Of a stretch of DNA of 39,892 bases, positions 1 through 6,454 are shown piece by piece. The DNA comes from a virus: the IMG/VR virus record IMGVR_UViG_3300017818_002812, positions 1 through 39,892 of that record; one strand, written 5' to 3'. Made by a program: the position numbers and the translations under genes. A model generated the notes under the pieces. The model ran no database searches, was not told the DNA's origin, and worked only from the letters and a program-made list of their open reading frames with translations. Position 1 is the first letter of the stretch. Each line of letters begins with the position of its first letter.

Positions 1-486
1 ATAGGGATCATCAGAAGCATTATCTCTCAGTCCTGGCTCTTCAAAGAAAGCCTCAATTCTTCCATCAGTCACAACCATAGCATAACGCCACGATCTCAAA
101 CCAAAACCAAGATTAGACTTATCGACAAGCATACCCATTTGTCGAGTAAAGCATCCCGTACCATCTGGGATCATTTTTACCTTTTCGACACATTGATCTT
201 TTGCCCACTTGTTCATTACAAATGAATCATTAACAGAAGCACAATATACCTCGTCAACACCTAGATCACGAATCAGGTTATAGTTTTCTTCATAACCTGG
301 CACCTGATAGGTGGAACACGTCGGTGTAAATGCACCGGGCAAAGAAAATACGACCACTCGCTTTCCATCAAAGAGGTCACCAGTGGTTACGGCTTCCCAT
401 CGATAGGGATTTGGCCCATCGATAGAATCGTCTCGTACACGTGTTTGAAAGGTCACATCTGGGATGCGTCTACCATTTCTATTCAT
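1..486 (-). CDS. Peroxiredoxin (Prx5/AhpC-TSA type), C-terminus cut by window edge
   Basis: Thiol peroxidase that reduces peroxides with a peroxidatic cysteine. The frame is open from the ATG at 486 to base 1 (162 codons, no stop), so the C-terminus lies outside the window. The active-site motif PGAFTPTCS is visible, with the presumed peroxidatic Cys near residue 57, followed by a GYEENY segment and an SVNDSF segment typical of the Prx5 subfamily. A GGAG ribosome site lies 8-9 bases before the ATG. It follows the Hsp20 gene by 30 bases, so the two probably form a stress-protection pair. Which thiol donor recycles it cannot be seen here. Family assignment is firm; the role in infection (protecting the replication machinery or host from oxidative damage) is inference. 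Confidence 0.88.
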   Translation of the reverse strand, partial: MNRNGRRIPDVTFQTRVRDDSIDGPNPYRWEAVTTGDLFDGKRVVVFSLPGAFTPTCSTYQVPGYEENYNLIRDLGVDEVYCASVNDSFVMNKWAKDQCVEKVKMIPDGTGCFTRQMGMLVDKSNLGFGLRSWRYAMVVTDGRIEAFFEEPGLRDNASDDPY

Positions 487-516
487 AATTAATCTCCATA
501 TTAAAGGGGGTGAAGA

Positions 517-975
517 CTATTCGGTTAACAGTTTCCTTTCACCTAAACCAATTTCAATTTTCTTGGGCTTTTTCTCTTCTGGTACAATGCGTTCCAGATG
601 AATCGTTAAAAGACCATTCACAAATTCGGCATCTACTACCTGAATGTCTTCCGCAATAGAGAAATTACGGGTGAACTTTCGGAAAGAGATACCGCGGTGG
701 AGCATATCTCCACCAGCATTGAAGTAGTCACCTTGCTCGTCCCAAGTGGAACGAATGGTGAGATTTCCATCTGCTACTTCGATTTCAACATCATCTTTAT
801 CGAGCCCAGCAAGTGCCAAATCGATATAGAAATGATCTTCCTGTTTACGGATGTTGTAGGGCGGGAATCCTGTATTATTTCGATTCATGTGATCAGACAT
901 CGTTTCGAGTCGATCAAGCATTCTATCAAAACCTACAGTGAACGGGGTGAGGTGGTTAATATTTAAACCAGTCAT
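517..975 (-). CDS. Small heat shock protein, Hsp20/IbpA family
   Basis: ATP-independent holdase chaperone of 152 residues. The alpha-crystallin domain covers roughly residues 40-135: it opens with a Y-x-I-R-K segment, contains the conserved ALAGLDKDDVEIEV strand and the GISFRKFTRNF motif, and ends with a VNGLLTIHLER strand. A short Lys-rich tail with an I-E-I motif follows, which in this family docks neighbouring subunits. The ATG at 975 has a strong AAGGAG site. Hsp20 genes are common in marine T4-like phages, where a role in virion assembly or stress survival is proposed. A weak AATAAATA box (one mismatch to the T4 late box) lies about 90 bases upstream. Confidence 0.93.
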   Translation of the reverse strand: MTGLNINHLTPFTVGFDRMLDRLETMSDHMNRNNTGFPPYNIRKQEDHFYIDLALAGLDKDDVEIEVADGNLTIRSTWDEQGDYFNAGGDMLHRGISFRKFTRNFSIAEDIQVVDAEFVNGLLTIHLERIVPEEKKPKKIEIGLGERKLLTE

Positions 976-1064
976 AAGTTTCTCCTTATTTAAGCAAGAG
1001 TTTTAATTGTAGTGATGGTAAATACCCATCGATTTGGTAGGACCCAATTGGCATCCTACAAAAT

Positions 1065-1220
1065 TTATTTATTCAGTTGTGCTGTATGCTCTGCAATAAA
1101 TTTTCGAATAAAATGACGTACTTCGCGACTCGCCGAAGTATCAATATTCTTGCACAACTCAAGAAATTCCTTTTTCTCTGCATCATTAATTTTAACAATG
1201 AGAGTGTCGTTCTTCTTCAT
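1065..1220 (-). CDS. Small ribbon-helix-helix-like DNA-binding protein
   Basis: A 51-residue protein when started at the ATG at 1220, preferred because GAGG lies about 9 bases upstream; a longer in-frame extension to 1274 has no ribosome site. It begins with a short basic beta-strand-like segment (KKNDTLIVKIN) followed by two predicted helices, the Arc/MetJ/CopG-type RHH architecture. The C-terminal helix is basic and would suit operator binding. A perfect interrupted palindrome lies 19 bases upstream of its start (1239-1259), a plausible autoregulatory operator. The fold is inferred from pattern only; other small helical proteins are possible. Gene reality is likely, function moderate. Confidence 0.6.
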   Translation of the reverse strand: MKKNDTLIVKINDAEKKEFLELCKNIDTSASREVRHFIRKFIAEHTAQLNK

Positions 1221-1238
1221 ACCCAAGATCCTCAAATT

Positions 1239-1259
1239 CATATATATGGTGTATATATG
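1239..1259. promoter_or_regulatory. Interrupted palindrome, candidate RHH operator
   Basis: The arms CATATATA (1239-1246) and TATATATG (1252-1259) are perfect inverted repeats around a 5-base centre. A further partial CATATAT half-site follows at 1272-1278. The palindrome sits in the 85-base divergent gap between the small RHH-like gene and the secreted-protein gene, where a repressor could control both. AT-richness makes chance palindromes more likely, so confidence is moderate. Confidence 0.45.
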
Positions 1260-1305
1260 TAATATTTCTGTCATATATCAAAAATACAACCAAAAGGATA
1301 GCATT

Positions 1306-1599
1306 ATGAAATATCTAACTCTATTGGCTTTGTTGTTTTCAACATCTGTGTTTGCAGATGTTCCAGTTCATATCACAAAAAATACTACTCTCATGACCAA
1401 AACTGGTATGATTGTCTACGATAAGAGACAAGGTGATTACTGGAAGATTGAAACAGCCTGCAATCTACCCATCGAACAAAATTCTGACGTTCGATTTGCC
1501 ACTAAGGCTCGAACCTTCAAAGAAGGTACAAGAGTTATCTTCTTTATTGATGATAACCGTCATACTTGTAAAGTAGAAAAGGTTTCTAGGTTTAGCTAG
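1306..1599 (+). CDS. Small secreted protein of unknown function
   Basis: A 97-residue protein starting at the ATG at 1306 (AAGGATA ribosome site; the longer upstream frame has none). Residues 1-17 are a clear signal peptide (Lys, hydrophobic core, VFA cleavage site before DVPV). The mature part is about 80 residues, beta-rich in appearance, with exactly two cysteines (in ACNLP and HTCKV) that could form one disulfide in the periplasm. No family recognised. It is the only rightward gene in the first 24 kb and converges on dUTPase, sharing the last 8 bases of both genes. This isolation and the divergent operator-like palindrome suggest separate control, perhaps as a small envelope-acting cargo gene. 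Confidence 0.75.
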   Translation: MKYLTLLALLFSTSVFADVPVHITKNTTLMTKTGMIVYDKRQGDYWKIETACNLPIEQNSDVRFATKARTFKEGTRVIFFIDDNRHTCKVEKVSRFS

Positions 1600-2104
1600 A
1601 ACCCGTACTACCAAAACCACCATCTCGGTCAGTTTTCTGCACCGGTCTTTCGTTGGTTTCTACTAGATCATAAGGAACGGTTGGCTCGAGAATACCTTGG
1701 GCTAACCTTTCTCCGTTTTCAATTGTCACCAGACAATCGGTCATGTTCGATATCATCATAAACGTCTGTTCTACATAATCAGAGTCGATGATCCCTGTAC
1801 CATTAGAAAGAACCAAACCTTTCTTTAGTGCAACACCAGAACGAATGTACATCTTTAGTACATGCCCTTCGGGTATATCAAAGATTAAGCCGGTAGGTAC
1901 AAGACATCGAATACCTGGTGGAAGTTGAAAGGCGTCTCGTAGACCCCCTACTCCTTTTACCAGAATACTCTGTTCTTTATTCCAATTGTTATAAGATTTT
2001 AGATATTGGCCGTTTTTGATATTTGCCTTGATATCAAAACATGCCGAACCTTCTGTAGCAAAGACCGGAATTTCGGCCTCATCATATGCCTTATAGACAT
2101 TCAT
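1592..2104 (-). CDS. dut: dUTP diphosphatase (dUTPase), trimeric type
   Basis: Hydrolyses dUTP to dUMP and PPi, keeping uracil out of phage DNA and feeding dTMP synthesis. The 170-residue frame shows the family motifs in order: motif 1 (GSACFDIKA), motif 2 (IRSGVALKKG), motif 3 with the catalytic Asp (GTGIIDSDY), motif 4 (NGERLAQGI) and the C-terminal P-loop-like motif 5 (GGFGSTG). The ATG at 2104 is chosen because GTGAG lies 8 bases upstream inside the end of regA; the frame also opens at a TTG (2125) but without support. The segment between motifs 1 and 2 is somewhat longer than in short bacterial enzymes. It is the last gene of the clamp-loader/regA run and complements the dCMP deaminase encoded at 26338. 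Confidence 0.93.
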   Translation of the reverse strand: MNVYKAYDEAEIPVFATEGSACFDIKANIKNGQYLKSYNNWNKEQSILVKGVGGLRDAFQLPPGIRCLVPTGLIFDIPEGHVLKMYIRSGVALKKGLVLSNGTGIIDSDYVEQTFMMISNMTDCLVTIENGERLAQGILEPTVPYDLVETNERPVQKTDRDGGFGSTGSS

Positions 2105-2111
2105 AATAATC

Positions 2112-2516
2112 TCACTTTTTGCCAATGTTATACTTTACAGCAAGCTCCCAGTCACCTTTATCTTTATAAGAAATAATCTTAATTTGATTGAGTCCAGCAA
2201 CGGGCTCTTTGGTCTTTTCTTTATCTACTATCTCAAGCAGTTCCCATTCTTCGAGTAGGTTGACGATGGTGTTTCTTCTCGCCTGATCTTCCTCTGTGAA
2301 TGTATTATGTTTGCCGTCTAAGATAAACAGCTCTTTGAAATGTAGGATAGAATATCTACCCTTTTTGTGTAATATGTGGCAGGACTGATATAATTTCCTT
2401 TCCTTCCTAGAAGAGATACCGATGCGAGTAAGTGTCTCTTTAATCTTAAGGAAGCTATCTTCAGTCGGTAGTTTGACCTCTACACCCACGCCTCTAAAAA
2501 TATCCTCGTTGTCCAT
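2112..2516 (-). CDS. regA: RegA translational repressor
   Basis: RNA-binding protein that represses translation of many early T4 mRNAs by covering ribosome-binding regions. The 134-residue protein closely matches T4 RegA (122 residues) along its length: FLKIKETLTRIGI, then LYQSCHILHKKGRY, then HFKELF, then the TEEDQARRNTI helix and the C-terminal KYNIG. About ten extra N-terminal residues precede the conserved start. A leftward sigma-70 promoter lies just upstream (2531-2559). As in T4 it follows gene 62, but here the polymerase gene is not directly downstream; dUTPase takes that place. Confidence 0.96.
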   Translation of the reverse strand: MDNEDIFRGVGVEVKLPTEDSFLKIKETLTRIGISSRKERKLYQSCHILHKKGRYSILHFKELFILDGKHNTFTEEDQARRNTIVNLLEEWELLEIVDKEKTKEPVAGLNQIKIISYKDKGDWELAVKYNIGKK

Positions 2517-2530
2517 GATTTAAAGTCACC

Positions 2531-2559
2531 TTTATAATAATTGTTAGTAGTGTCGTCAA
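2531..2559 (-). promoter_or_regulatory. Sigma-70 promoter for regA
   Basis: On the minus strand a TTGACG box (2559-2554) and a TATAAA box (2536-2531) are separated by exactly 17 bases. The regA ATG follows 15 bases beyond the -10 box. It fits the series of consensus leftward promoters in this window, though it is one of the weaker ones. Confidence 0.7.
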
Positions 2560-2582
2560 TGGTAAACCATTCTGTCTATTTA

Positions 2583-2984
2583 TCATTTTCCAACTCCACC
2601 AACAACTAGACGGTCATGCACTCGCTTCATGTCGTCTTTTGAAAGGGCTTTAAGATATAATTTGGCAACAGTCCTATTACACTGATATACTTCTTGTATT
2701 GCATCCAGATCTGCATCTTTGGTCTGTTTAGGCCATTTCGAAAATCTTTTGCGTTTTCGTAGAGCACCACGGTAATAATCGAATTGAGCCGCATAGAAAA
2801 GATGGGGCCTCATGTTCATTTCATTCGCGTGTAAGATCGTATCGTCAAAATTAGCAAAACCTCGATTCACAATATAAGCAGCATATTGTTTTTCGATCAG
2901 TTCTGGATTCTCGTTGTTGCCGATCAGGTCCTCTTTAGAGAAAGAGGCTGCATTCATAAAATCAAACGGACTGATATCCTTCAC
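2583..2984 (-). CDS. 62: Clamp loader small subunit (gp62)
   Basis: Forms the sliding-clamp loader with gp44. The protein is 133 residues, shorter than T4 gp62 (187) but of the length seen in marine T4-likes. Recognisable blocks are the N-terminal SPFDFMNAASFSKEDLI, the central YIVNRGFANFDDTILHANEMN and the RKRKRFSKWPK motif. The start is a GTG at 2984 with a perfect AGGAGG site six bases upstream. It overlaps the 3' end of the zinc-ribbon gene before it by 23 bases, indicating translational coupling. Position next to regA and close to gene 44 supports the call. Confidence 0.88.
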   Translation of the reverse strand: MKDISPFDFMNAASFSKEDLIGNNENPELIEKQYAAYIVNRGFANFDDTILHANEMNMRPHLFYAAQFDYYRGALRKRKRFSKWPKQTKDADLDAIQEVYQCNRTVAKLYLKALSKDDMKRVHDRLVVGGVGK

Positions 2985-3150
2985 TGCGAACCTCCTCTAT
3001 CTCTTTCATTATCTCGTCGAATTGTTCTGAGCAAGGTTCACACATCTTAACCTCGTGTGCACCCTCTAACGTATTTAGTTTAATTGTGAAAGCCTTTTTG
3101 AAAGCAACCTTATTACCACAATTAAAGCAAGTTACTTTTTTCTTTAACAT
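2962..3150 (-). CDS. Small zinc-ribbon protein between clamp-loader genes
   Basis: A 62-residue protein with two CxxC knuckles (CFNC near the N-terminus and CEPC near residue 42) separated by a basic/hydrophobic linker, so it probably binds one zinc ion. A highly charged helix (EIMKEIEEVRSEGY) ends it. The ATG at 3150 overlaps the stop of the gene before as TAATG, so it is translationally coupled; the upstream in-frame extension is disfavoured. It sits in the gene 44-62 operon, suggesting an accessory replication or transcription role, but this is inference. No named family recognised. Confidence 0.75.
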   Translation of the reverse strand: MLKKKVTCFNCGNKVAFKKAFTIKLNTLEGAHEVKMCEPCSEQFDEIMKEIEEVRSEGYQSV

Positions 3151-3341
3151 TACCACTTCCCCTTCGGGCATTCACCACCTAGATGTTTCTTCAATTTTGT
3201 TTTAAGACTAATGAAACACCAACATTCTTTACATTGGTCGGTCATGCTTAGATATGAATCACAAGATCTACAAATTTCTTTGCGTTCAGTAGCCTTTTCT
3301 TTTGAAACATGATATGGGTCAATGCCTCTACGAAAAACCAT
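3150..3341 (-). CDS. Small Cys-rich protein, probable metal-binding
   Basis: A 63-residue protein with a Cys pattern CRSC, then CKECWC, then a final C in ECPKGKW. The N-terminal half is basic (KEKATERKE). Small proteins with this spacing and a CPxGKW ending recur in phage genomes, but I know no established function. Its ATG overlaps the gene 44 stop as TAATG and its own stop overlaps the next gene in the same way, so it is made in step with the clamp loader. Six to seven cysteines could hold zinc or an iron-sulfur cluster; the sequence alone does not decide. Confidence 0.8.
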   Translation of the reverse strand: MVFRRGIDPYHVSKEKATERKEICRSCDSYLSMTDQCKECWCFISLKTKLKKHLGGECPKGKW

Positions 3342-4294
3342 TACTTGTATTCACACTCAATCATCACCTCGGTGAGGAATGCAACCATGTTCACCTCTAG
3401 ATCAGCAACAAAATTTGCCTTGTACATATAATCAGCAAGGGTCACACAGAATCCGGGCAAGGATCGAAATTCAACTCGATCGGTTGCAGCATCATAGATT
3501 CTACGAAACATCTCGTTCATGTCTTGATCAGAGTTATTAGCAACCCATTTGCGCATCGAGGTAAAGTCTTTTGCCTTTAACAGAGCAAAGAGTGAATCAA
3601 TCGATTCTTGTTTGATATTGACGAAGATACCCTCATCAATTTTACCGGATGCAGCATACGATTGCAGTTCGGTGAGAACACGTCGAAAATCAGGAAAGTG
3701 TTTTTCGATTACTTTGGCAACTACATTTTTGTCGTAGTCGATATTCTCTTGTTGCAAGATTGTGTTGACGCGCTTGAAAAATTCCATAGCAAGTGCAGGA
3801 CGTTCGGTTTGTTCGATAGAGAAATCGATTTCAGATAACCGAGAACGGAGGGGAGCAATGATACGATTTTTGAAATTGCAAGTAAAGATGAACCCACAAT
3901 TAGAAGAGTATTCTTCTATAAAGTTACGGAGGGCGGGTTGTACAGATGCAGCGTTGAGGTAGTCTGCCTCGTCAAAGATAACATATTTCCGGCCACCAGC
4001 GAGGGAAACGGAAGAGGCAAACGTTGAGATTTCATATCGTAGGGTATCGATGTTGACATTAAGAGAACCGTTTTTGACAACGTAATCGCAATCAAGCTCA
4101 TCGAGCATAGCTTTAGCAATAGTGGTCTTTCCAACACCCGGGCCACCGGTTAGTAGTAGATTTGGGACATTGTTATCGGCGACAAATTTTCGAAACATCG
4201 CCTTTGTTTTTTCGGGGAGGATAGTGTCGTTAATTTTTTGAGGTCGATATTTTTCAACCCATAACACTTCGTTTGATTTTGCATCAACGGACAT
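3341..4294 (-). CDS. 44: Clamp loader large subunit ATPase (gp44)
   Basis: AAA+ ATPase (317 residues; T4 gp44 is 319) that opens the gp45 clamp and loads it at primer-template junctions. The Walker A loop GGPGVGKT is at residues 50-57 and Walker B/DEAD (FDEAD) near 107-111, followed by the RSRLSE arginine-finger-type (SRC) region. The N-terminal WVEKYRPQ motif is the clamp-loader signature. A GAAGG site precedes the ATG at 4294. A rho-independent terminator lies between it and the gene before, so its expression may depend on read-through. Confidence 0.97.
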   Translation of the reverse strand: MSVDAKSNEVLWVEKYRPQKINDTILPEKTKAMFRKFVADNNVPNLLLTGGPGVGKTTIAKAMLDELDCDYVVKNGSLNVNIDTLRYEISTFASSVSLAGGRKYVIFDEADYLNAASVQPALRNFIEEYSSNCGFIFTCNFKNRIIAPLRSRLSEIDFSIEQTERPALAMEFFKRVNTILQQENIDYDKNVVAKVIEKHFPDFRRVLTELQSYAASGKIDEGIFVNIKQESIDSLFALLKAKDFTSMRKWVANNSDQDMNEMFRRIYDAATDRVEFRSLPGFCVTLADYMYKANFVADLEVNMVAFLTEVMIECEYK

Positions 4295-4324
4295 AATATA
4301 AAACCTTCATCAAATAAAAACATA

Positions 4325-4357
4325 ATAAAAAGAAAAGAGGGACCCGTAGATCCCTCT
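4325..4357 (-). terminator. Intrinsic terminator/attenuator upstream of gene 44
   Basis: On the minus strand a 7-bp stem, AGAGGGA with TCCCTCT (4357-4336), with an 8-base loop is followed by a T-rich run (TTTTCTTTTT). It lies just after the stop of the 4372 gene and before gene 44. I see no consensus promoter between it and the gene 44 ATG, so it may act as a partial terminator that sets the clamp to clamp-loader ratio. Confidence 0.75.
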
Positions 4358-4371
4358 ATAAGAAGTGATTG

Positions 4372-4632
4372 TTAGCCAACCACTTTGTCTGCGAGCGGAC
4401 CTTCGGGTGGAACGTCCACATCGACCGGAGCGGCACCAGCTTCTTTCATAGCCTCACCGTCCTGCTCGGGGCTGTTCTGACGAACAAACATCTCGAGCTT
4501 GTTACGTAGCATTCCTACTCCTGCCAATTCTTGGCCTTGGAAGCCACCACGTTGAGATACAACATCGATAACCTGTACCAGAGTTGCAATATCACCCAAT
4601 TGGATAGTGACCTGTTCTTGTTGCTCATTCAT
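4372..4632 (-). CDS. Small acidic conserved phage protein
   Basis: An 86-residue protein when started at the ATG at 4632, preferred because AAAGG is 9 bases upstream; the ATG at 4641 lies directly on that site. The N-terminal 60 residues look like a compact helical unit (TIQLGDIATLVQVIDVVSQRGGF then LAGVGMLRNKLEMFV), and the tail is acidic, Pro- and Ala-rich and probably disordered. Similar short proteins accompany clamp genes in marine T4-like genomes; the function is unknown. It follows gene 45 with overlapping ends and precedes a terminator, so it is co-expressed with the clamp. Confidence 0.78.
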   Translation of the reverse strand: MNEQQEQVTIQLGDIATLVQVIDVVSQRGGFQGQELAGVGMLRNKLEMFVRQNSPEQDGEAMKEAGAAPVDVDVPPEGPLADKVVG

Positions 4633-4637
4633 AATTT

Positions 4638-5300
4638 TCATCCTTTGTTATAAGTCGACTTAGAATCAATTGCCACGAAGTACGTGACATCCTTGCCTCG
4701 AAACTCTGAGATACCTTTGCTGCAAAGCGTAACCCGATAGTCTTGAGGTAGCAGTTTAAGGTTATCGGTTTTAATGATAATCTTAAACGTATCGTCAGTG
4801 TCTCCGATTTCAACATCAAAGTCGTCAGCATTTTCGGTAGAACTGTCGATTGCCTTGAGATAACACTTGCCGCTTTCGCCAACAAATGCAACCTCACTAA
4901 ACTGAAGGACGCCAGCAGCCTTCAGTACGGACTGTAAATCATCCCATTTCACATCAACAACAACGTCTTCGGAAGGGATCGAAATCTCTTTCTCAGGCGG
5001 AGTATGAATCATTGAAATGTCAGCGTAGATGTACTTGGTACGACGCCGACCCTCTGAGATAATGAAGTATTTATCATTAAACTCAACATCGGGATCCTCG
5101 TAAAGCGATAAAATTGACAGAAAACGAGACATATCATAGATACATGCTTCTGACGGGATCTCATCAGGGATATTAGCGATCGCAATGAGAGTCTTTTCAG
5201 GTGTAATTGTCTTAAGAACACTCCCTTCTCGCATGAGAATGGATTTGTTAATTCCTGCAAAGCTCTTGAGAATGGTTAGTGTACGTTCAGAAAATTTCAT
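4638..5300 (-). CDS. 45: Sliding clamp (gp45)
   Basis: Trimeric DNA polymerase processivity factor that also activates late transcription with gp55 and gp33. It is 220 residues, close to T4 gp45 (228). The N-terminus (KFSERTLTILKSFAGIN then GSVLKTIT) and the C-terminal segment (KGISEFRGKDVTYFVAID) match the family. A perfect sigma-70 promoter ends 34 bases upstream of the ATG and a GGAG ribosome site is present, so it is the first gene of its early operon. Clamp-binding tails can be seen in partners here, for example the polymerase C-terminus. Confidence 0.96.
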   Translation of the reverse strand: MKFSERTLTILKSFAGINKSILMREGSVLKTITPEKTLIAIANIPDEIPSEACIYDMSRFLSILSLYEDPDVEFNDKYFIISEGRRRTKYIYADISMIHTPPEKEISIPSEDVVVDVKWDDLQSVLKAAGVLQFSEVAFVGESGKCYLKAIDSSTENADDFDVEIGDTDDTFKIIIKTDNLKLLPQDYRVTLCSKGISEFRGKDVTYFVAIDSKSTYNKG

Positions 5301-5333
5301 AATATAGATTTCTCCATTTCAAATTTAGGTGTC

Positions 5334-5362
5334 ATTATATAACAAGTTGGGTTAAATGTCAA
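5334..5362 (-). promoter_or_regulatory. Sigma-70 promoter for gene 45
   Basis: Perfect consensus on the minus strand: TTGACA (5362-5357), 17 bases, TATAAT (5339-5334). It directly abuts the TGA stop of the glycosyltransferase gene before, and T-rich tracts lie upstream. The leader to the gene 45 ATG is about 27 bases. Confidence 0.92.
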
Positions 5363-6226
5363 TCACTTTTTCTTCTTTTTGTAGTTTTTTCTACTGGCCG
5401 TTTTATCTGCCGTAGCAGATGCACCGATACGACTAATTGCAGCCATATTACCAGTAAAGATATAAGAACCTACATGATTCAGTTGCATCCAAGGACACAT
5501 CCATACAGAGATTCCAATAGCTCGGGCCTGTTTACAAAAGAAATAATCTTCAGACAGATATCGTTTGGTTTCGGGGTCAATCACACAATCAAAGAATGCT
5601 GTGATCTCTCTGCTACCATCAAAGTTATCTGTTCGAACATGATCGGGCTTATAAGAGAGTTCAGGATAAGCCTCTTTATATTTCTCTAAGACTTCCCGAG
5701 GGATAAGCATGAATCCAGTTCCTGCTTCTGCCACTTCGATGGGCTCCGATAGTTTAAGATTCGTTTGACCCTTAACAGGATTGAATGCGTAATCAGCAGT
5801 GAACTGATTCAGTTGAAAAGGATCATCTTTGCCAAAACCCTCTGCAGCTGCCTTCGACACTTTTTCCCAAGCAATTGTTTTCTTGGGGTAAGGGCCAGTC
5901 ACGATATTATATTTTTCGGGGTCAGAGGTTTGAATCCCTAGAAGTGCAAGAACGTCTCTTGCCTGAAACCCAATATCGGAATCAATGAAAAGAAGGTGAG
6001 TGCAATCAGACCGAAGAAATTCATCTACGACATAGTTACGAGCTCTTTGTACCAAACTCTCATTAAAAAGATAATAGAATTTAAGTGGGATTCCGTGTGC
6101 ACCACAAACCAAGGAAAGGTCTGTACATGCCTTAGTGAACAAACCAGAACACTGACCACCATACATGGGTGTACCTACAAAGAGACTGTACTTTCTAAGA
6201 TCTTCGGTACTGATTTTTAGGTCCAT
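5363..6226 (-). CDS. GT-A fold glycosyltransferase-like protein
   Basis: A 287-residue putative glycosyltransferase. The N-terminal Rossmann-like half shows FVGTPMYGG, then the metal/nucleotide-sugar motif FIDSDIGF with acidic residues near 82 and 84. A later EDYFFCKQAR segment resembles the ED motif of GT2-like enzymes, followed by a W-x-CPWMQLNHVG strand. The C-terminus is a run of lysines, suggesting nucleic-acid or membrane contact. It sits between the clamp gene and the UDP-sugar dehydrogenase, one of three glycosyltransferases here. Acceptor and sugar donor cannot be read from sequence. Confidence 0.82.
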   Translation of the reverse strand: MDLKISTEDLRKYSLFVGTPMYGGQCSGLFTKACTDLSLVCGAHGIPLKFYYLFNESLVQRARNYVVDEFLRSDCTHLLFIDSDIGFQARDVLALLGIQTSDPEKYNIVTGPYPKKTIAWEKVSKAAAEGFGKDDPFQLNQFTADYAFNPVKGQTNLKLSEPIEVAEAGTGFMLIPREVLEKYKEAYPELSYKPDHVRTDNFDGSREITAFFDCVIDPETKRYLSEDYFFCKQARAIGISVWMCPWMQLNHVGSYIFTGNMAAISRIGASATADKTASRKNYKKKKK

Positions 6227-6241
6227 AATAAAAAATTCCGA

Positions 6242-6454
6242 TTAGAAGTATTTTTGGAGCATTTCAAGTTTATCTTCATACTCAGCCATTTTCGACAGTT
6301 CACCTTCGACGGTTTCCATAACGTCAGGGTGCTCTGCAACACCAACAGCATTATTTAGTAACACCTGAATATTTACTTTATGCCGTTGGATGTTCGATTC
6401 GAAACCCATTTTCAGTGCTTCGAGTAGTTCACGCTTCAAATTGTTTTCAGCCAT
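6242..6454 (-). CDS. Conserved small helical phage protein
   Basis: A 70-residue, mostly helical protein. The central VLLNNAVGVAEHPDVMETVEGEL segment belongs to a small family I recognise from many T4-like and other marine phages, with no known function. Charged heptad-like ends suggest a coiled coil. It overlaps the end of the dehydrogenase gene by 8 bases, indicating coupled translation. Presence is well supported; function unknown. Confidence 0.82.
   Translation of the reverse strand: MAENNLKRELLEALKMGFESNIQRHKVNIQVLLNNAVGVAEHPDVMETVEGELSKMAEYEDKLEMLQKYF

Noticed and set aside
1066-1073. AATAAATA late box for Hsp20 on the minus strand
   Set aside because: One mismatch to TATAAATA within an AT-rich stretch; mentioned only as possible.
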